A stretch of DNA of 64,000 bases, taken from the NCBI RefSeq assembly GCF_004801415.1, contig NZ_SSNX01000004.1, positions 186,001-250,000 on the forward strand. The letters are read 5' to 3'. How positions within the stretch are numbered: the stretch's first letter is position 1; every line of letters starts with the position of its first letter. Below the pieces are notes generated by a model. It made no database searches. It was not told where the DNA came from and saw only the letters and a program-made list of their open reading frames with translations. The translations under genes were made by a program, and so were the position numbers. Shown in pieces: positions 60,135-64,000 of the stretch. Origin of the DNA: Deinococcus sp. KSM4-11 (GTDB lineage Bacteria; Deinococcota; Deinococci; Deinococcales; Deinococcaceae).

Positions 60135-61016
60135 ATGGAACGCGTTCAGTCTCTCACCCGCCGCCGCCTGCTGCGGGCGCTCGCCGGTGGCGGGGCCGCG
60201 CTGATGGCCACCGGTGGCGCCGGGGTGGCCCAGGCCCACACGCTGGAGGTCACGGCGCACACCCGGCCCCTGCGGGGGCTGCGTTCGGCCCTGCGGGTGG
60301 CCTTCCTGAGCGACCTGCATTACGGCCTGTATGTGGGCGGCGGTCAGATCCGCCGCTGGGTGGACGCCGCCCTGGCGGCCCGGCCCGATCTGATCCTGCT
60401 GGGTGGGGATTACATCGACCAGCGGCTGCGCACGTCGCCACGGCCGCTGATCCGTGAACTGGCGCGCCTGAAGGCCCCGCTGGGGGTGTACGGCGTCTGG
60501 GGCAACCACGATTACGGCAGTTTCGGGAAGTTCGCCAGTCCGTACTACGGGCCCGCCCAGGCCGACTGGGCCGCGCGCCGCGCCCAGCTGGCGCAGGATC
60601 TGGGTGCCGAGGGGATCACCATCCTGCGGGATCAGGGGGTGGCCGTGCGCAGCGACCTGTATATCGGCGGCGTCGATGACCTGTGGAACGGAACCCCCGA
60701 CGCCCGGACGGCGCTGGCCGGAGCTGGGCACCTTGCGACGATCCTGCTCAGCCACAATCCGGACGTGCTGCCTGATCTGCCCGTCGCCGCTGGACTGGTG
60801 CTCAGCGGGCACACGCATGGAGGTCAGGTACGGCTGCCGCTGATCGGGGCGCCGGTGGTGCCCAGCGCGTTCGGGCAGCGCTACGCGATGGGCTGGGTGC
60901 AGGGCGCGCACGGCACGCCGGCCTACGTGAGCCGGGGCCTGGGCACCAGCGGCATTCCCTTCCGGAACCTGTGCCCGCCCGAGCTCACCGTCTTGACCCT
61001 GACGCCGGAAGCCTGA
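60135..61016 (+). CDS. Tat-exported metallophosphoesterase, YkuE-like
   Basis: 293 residues. The N-terminus has a twin-arginine signal (LTRRRLLRALAGGGAAL) ending near VAQAH (about residue 36). The metal motifs are FLSDLHYGLYVGG, LLGGDYIDQR, YGVWGNHDYGSF, LLSHNPDV and LSGHTHGGQVRLP. YkuE-like enzymes are membrane-associated phosphodiesterases, often linked with lipids. Substrate unknown. Confidence 0.9.
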   Translation: MERVQSLTRRRLLRALAGGGAALMATGGAGVAQAHTLEVTAHTRPLRGLRSALRVAFLSDLHYGLYVGGGQIRRWVDAALAARPDLILLGGDYIDQRLRTSPRPLIRELARLKAPLGVYGVWGNHDYGSFGKFASPYYGPAQADWAARRAQLAQDLGAEGITILRDQGVAVRSDLYIGGVDDLWNGTPDARTALAGAGHLATILLSHNPDVLPDLPVAAGLVLSGHTHGGQVRLPLIGAPVVPSAFGQRYAMGWVQGAHGTPAYVSRGLGTSGIPFRNLCPPELTVLTLTPEA

Positions 61017-61295
61017 ACCGCTGTGCAGGCTATTTGGGGGAGAGGGCACCCAAAGGAGCCCGCTGTCTCACTGTCGGTGACCATCTCTGCGTGAGAGAAG
61101 GCGGCTCTGGTTCACGTCCTGGCCGGACTTCTTCCTCGCACATCCTCTTCGCGGTCAGTAGAGCGGTTCCTGGCAATCGACAGGAGGAATGGCCAGTGTC
61201 TTTTAACGCGAAAACCCGGTCGGAAGCGTCAGTATAGTTGCTTGCAAAAGCAAGTAGTTTTTACGGTGCTGTCGGTCATCCTTCGGCCTGGACGT
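61017..61295. other. Intergenic region upstream of the gltB leader
   Basis: An 88-codon frame (60971-61237) crosses it but has no ribosome binding site and no protein-like pattern. The second half (61200-61260) is unusually AT-rich for this genome and holds a TATAGT box (61233-61238) and a small hairpin, CTTGC-AAAA-GCAAG (61241-61254), followed by TTTTT. The hairpin may be a weak terminator of upstream transcription. Confidence 0.4.
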
Positions 61296-61301
61296 TATAA
61301 A
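61296..61301 (+). promoter_or_regulatory. Possible -10 box (TATAAA) of gltB
   Basis: TATAAA would start transcription near 61308-61310, immediately before the structured leader. The -35 position holds no match to TTGACA, so an activator may be required. Confidence 0.45.
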
Positions 61302-61311
61302 CAAGTCTCCG

Positions 61312-61398
61312 ATGTTCCGGCGGAGAAGGTGTACGGTGGACACTGAAGACCTGCTCCGGGCAGGTCGTCCGGATTCACCGCCGGGACGCACACGGTGA
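61312..61398 (+). promoter_or_regulatory. Branched RNA leader of gltB, riboswitch- or attenuator-like
   Basis: CCGGCGG (61317-61323) pairs perfectly with CCGCCGG (61378-61384). Inside lie two hairpins, GTGT/ACAC (61329-61332 and 61340-61343) and GACCTGC-TCCGG-GCAGGTC (61348-61366), making a three-way junction that closes 28 bases before the gltB ATG. The same stretch also encodes a 28-residue arginine-rich ORF (ATG 61312, TGA 61396-61398). It does not match the glutamine riboswitch I know. Confidence 0.4.
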
Positions 61399-61412
61399 GA
61401 TGGAGCGACGAC

Positions 61413-64000
61413 ATGGACATGAACGAACAGCAGACCAGCGGCCCCGTTGCCGGCTCCGTGCCCACCCACAGTGGGGCCAATGCCGCCGAACGCCTGGCCG
61501 CCGCCACGCAGGGGCTCTACCCGGCCCGCGAGCACGACGCCTGCGGCGTGGGCTTCGTCGCGCACATCAAGGGCCACAAGAACCACTCGATCATCGAGCG
61601 CGGCTTGAAGATCCTCGAGAACCTCGACCATCGCGGCGCGGTCGGCGCGGACGCCCTGATGGGTGACGGTGCCGGCATCCTGATCCAGATCCCGGACGAG
61701 TACTACCGCGCGGTCATGCAGGAGCAGGGCGTCACGCTGCCCCCGCCCGGCGACTACGGCGTGGGCATGATCTTCCTGCCCAAGGAGATCGCGTCGCGCC
61801 GCGCGTGCGAGCAGGAACTCGAGCGCGCCATCATGGCCGAGGGCCAGCTCGTACTCGGCTGGCGCGATGTGCCGGTCAACGGCGACATGCCCATGAGCCC
61901 CACGGTGCGCGAGAAGGAGCCCGTGATCCGGCAGGTGTTCATCGGGGCTGGGGCCGACACCCTGGTGCCGGACGCCCTGGAGCGCAAGCTGTACGTGATC
62001 CGCCGCCGTGCCAGCAACGCCATCCGGGCGCTGGCCTTCACGCACGGCGCCGAATACTACGTGCCCTCGATGTCGTGCCGCACGGTGATCTACAAGGGCC
62101 TGCTGCTGGCCGACCAGGTGGGCGAGTATTACCTCGACCTGCAGGACACGCGGGTCGTGTCGGCCCTGGCCCTGGTGCACCAGCGTTTCTCCACGAACAC
62201 CTTCCCCGAGTGGCCGCTGGCGCACCCCTACCGCATGGTTGCGCACAACGGCGAGATCAACACCGTGAAGGGCAACTTCAACTGGATGCGCGCCCGCGAG
62301 GGCATCATGGCGAGCCCCGTGCTGGGCGACGACCTGAAGAAGCTCTACCCGATCTCCTTCGAGGGCGAGTCCGACACCGCCACCTTCGACAACGCCCTGG
62401 AACTGCTCACCATGGCCGGCTACCCCATGGCGCAGGCCGCGATGATGATGATCCCGGAGGCATGGGAGGGCAACACCCTGATCGGGGATCGCCGCCGCGC
62501 GTTCTACGAGTACCACGCCGCCCTGATGGAACCGTGGGACGGCCCGGCCGCCATGGTGTTCACCGACGGCCGACAGGTGGGCGCGACCCTCGACCGCAAC
62601 GGCCTGCGCCCCGCCCGCTACATCCAGACCCGCGACGACCTGGTGATCCTGGCCTCGGAATCGGGCGTGCTGCCCATCCCGGAAGCGCAGATCGTCAAGA
62701 AGTGGCGTCTCCAGCCCGGCAAGATGTTCATGATCGACTTGGAGCAGGGCCGCATCATCGAGGACGACGAACTCAAGACCCAGTTCGCGCAGGCCAAGCC
62801 GTACCGCCAGTGGGTGGAGAACACCCGCGTGCCGCTCTCGGATTCCGAGGACACTGGCACCATCGGCGAATTCAGCGAGGCGCTGCTCGACCGCCAGCAG
62901 GCCTTCGGGTACTCGCAGGAGGACCTGAAGTTCCTGATGGGCCCCATGGCCCTCACGGGCGAGGAAGGCATCGGCTCGATGGGCAACGACTCGCCGCTGG
63001 CGGTGCTGTCGGGCAAGAACAAGCCGCTGTACTCGTACTTCAAGCAGCTCTTCGCGCAGGTCACCAACCCGCCCATCGATCCGATCCGCGAGGCCGTGGT
63101 CATGTCGCTGGTGTCCTTCGTGGGACCGCGCCCGAACGTGCTGGACATCAACGCGGTCAACCCGCAGATGCGCCTCCAGGTCGATCAGCCCATCCTGGAT
63201 TTCGACGACATCGCCCGACTGCGTTCCATCGAGGGCCACACGCGCGGCAAGTTCAAGTCCTACGATCTGGACATCACCTACCCCGCCGAGTGGGGTTCGC
63301 GTGGGATCGAGGCGAAGTTGGCGACCATCAACGCGCGCGCCGTGGACGCCATCGAGGCCGGGCACAACGTGATCATCCTGAGTGACCGCACGGTGAACCG
63401 CGACCGCGTGGCGATTCCGGCGCTGCTGGCGCTGGCGAGCGTGCACCACCATCTCGTCCGGGCCGGACTGCGCATGAAGACCGGGCTGGTCGTCGAGACC
63501 GGTGACGCCCGCGAGGTGCACCACTTCGCCGCGCTGGCCGGCTACGGCGCCGAGGCGATCCACCCGTACTTGGCCCTCGAAACGCTGGCCGACCTGCACC
63601 AGGACATCCCCGGCATGCCCGATCTGTCCTCGGTGGGCGCCAAGAAGGCCATCCAGAACTACATCAAGGCGGTCGGCAAGGGCCTGAGCAAGATCATGTC
63701 CAAGATGGGCGTGAGCACCTATATGAGCTACTGCGGCGCGCAGCTGTTCGAGGCGATTGGCCTGAAGGAAGACTTCGTGCAGAAGTACTTCTACGGCACC
63801 AGCAGCAAGGTCGGCGGTATCGGCATCTTCGAGGTGGCCGAGGAGGCGCTGCGGATGCACCGCGCGGCTTTCAGCGACGATCCGCTGCTGCGCGACAAGC
63901 TGGACGCTGGCGGCGAGTACGCGTGGCGCGCACGCGGCGAGGAGCACATGTGGACGCCGGACGCGATTGCCAAGCTGCAACACTCGGTCCGCAGCGGGGA
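61413..64000 (+). CDS. gltB: Glutamate synthase large subunit, 5' portion
   Basis: About 862 residues are in the window; the C-terminus lies beyond the right edge. GGAG precedes ATG 61413; ATG 61419 is an alternative. The glutamine amidotransferase domain (class II) has its nucleophile C44 in HDACGVGFVAHIKG after a 43-residue propeptide-like N-terminus, and HQRFSTNTFPEWPLAHPYRM and AHNGEINTVKGNFNWMRARE follow. The central domain includes VNPPIDPIREAVVMSLVSFV and the FMN-domain start is seen at AIQNYIKAVGKGLSKIMSKM and SYCGAQLFEAIGL. It makes two glutamates from glutamine and 2-oxoglutarate, complementing the GABA route that yields glutamate. Confidence 0.96.
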   Translation, partial: MDMNEQQTSGPVAGSVPTHSGANAAERLAAATQGLYPAREHDACGVGFVAHIKGHKNHSIIERGLKILENLDHRGAVGADALMGDGAGILIQIPDEYYRAVMQEQGVTLPPPGDYGVGMIFLPKEIASRRACEQELERAIMAEGQLVLGWRDVPVNGDMPMSPTVREKEPVIRQVFIGAGADTLVPDALERKLYVIRRRASNAIRALAFTHGAEYYVPSMSCRTVIYKGLLLADQVGEYYLDLQDTRVVSALALVHQRFSTNTFPEWPLAHPYRMVAHNGEINTVKGNFNWMRAREGIMASPVLGDDLKKLYPISFEGESDTATFDNALELLTMAGYPMAQAAMMMIPEAWEGNTLIGDRRRAFYEYHAALMEPWDGPAAMVFTDGRQVGATLDRNGLRPARYIQTRDDLVILASESGVLPIPEAQIVKKWRLQPGKMFMIDLEQGRIIEDDELKTQFAQAKPYRQWVENTRVPLSDSEDTGTIGEFSEALLDRQQAFGYSQEDLKFLMGPMALTGEEGIGSMGNDSPLAVLSGKNKPLYSYFKQLFAQVTNPPIDPIREAVVMSLVSFVGPRPNVLDINAVNPQMRLQVDQPILDFDDIARLRSIEGHTRGKFKSYDLDITYPAEWGSRGIEAKLATINARAVDAIEAGHNVIILSDRTVNRDRVAIPALLALASVHHHLVRAGLRMKTGLVVETGDAREVHHFAALAGYGAEAIHPYLALETLADLHQDIPGMPDLSSVGAKKAIQNYIKAVGKGLSKIMSKMGVSTYMSYCGAQLFEAIGLKEDFVQKYFYGTSSKVGGIGIFEVAEEALRMHRAAFSDDPLLRDKLDAGGEYAWRARGEEHMWTPDAIAKLQHSVRSG

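Noticed and set aside
60971..61237. An 88-codon ORF following the YkuE-like gene
   Set aside because: It begins inside the previous gene in another frame, has no ribosome binding site or -10 box at leaderless distance, and no protein-like pattern.
61203..63983. A 926-codon minus-strand frame over gltB
   Set aside because: Antisense shadow; the plus strand encodes a clear glutamate synthase.

Overview
The window is high-GC chromosomal DNA from a bacterium that looks like a Deinococcus species. The evidence is a 47-residue ribosomal protein L34, a MutS2 and an LptD-like protein in Deinococcus style, and many genes whose start codon lies 6-8 bases after a TANNNT box with no leader, an arrangement typical of Deinococcus leaderless mRNAs. 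There are no insertion sequences, CRISPR arrays or prophage genes. Almost all of the DNA is coding.

Region 1 (1-13141) is an amine and polyamine utilisation block. It has a PotD/PotF-like binding protein (cut by the left edge), an APC-family permease resembling polyamine-uptake carriers, a PucR-type regulator, ethanolamine ammonia-lyase EutBC, two class III (GABA-type) aminotransferases, a GNAT acetyltransferase, a YtcJ-like amidohydrolase and a succinate-semialdehyde-type dehydrogenase. A small gene on the opposite strand sits between the two aminotransferases with its own clear promoter. Arginine decarboxylase SpeA, at 56724-58646, could supply the polyamine precursor agmatine.

Region 2 (13142-28777) holds housekeeping and envelope genes. 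These are rpmH-rnpA-yidD-yidC, a polysaccharide deacetylase, a C39-like peptidase, the E1 alpha and beta subunits of a branched-chain 2-oxo acid dehydrogenase, rlmB with an aldose epimerase, an HtrA-like protease with PDZ domain, an EVE-domain protein, a GNAT protein, a DIP1984-family protein, mutS2 and a secreted protein. Between 24591 and 24801 there is a strong candidate for a structured small RNA on the minus strand.

Region 3 (29071-43966) is a complete 14-gene complex I operon in the order nuoA-N, tightly overlapped. nuoA seems to start at ATC, and two tiny ORFs lie in the nuoA-nuoB and nuoM-nuoN junctions.

Region 4 (44041-64000) contains cutA, a LapA-like membrane protein, accD-accA, an FAD oxidoreductase, a SpoIID/LptD-like/lipoprotein operon, an envelope hydrolase cluster (beta-lactamase-fold, TolB-like and M23 proteins), tRNA-Asp(GUC), speA, a 48-residue membrane protein, two metallophosphoesterases with a DUF3006-like protein, and the start of gltB preceded by a branched, riboswitch-like leader. 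Functions are assigned from motifs and family resemblance read by eye; no database search was run.
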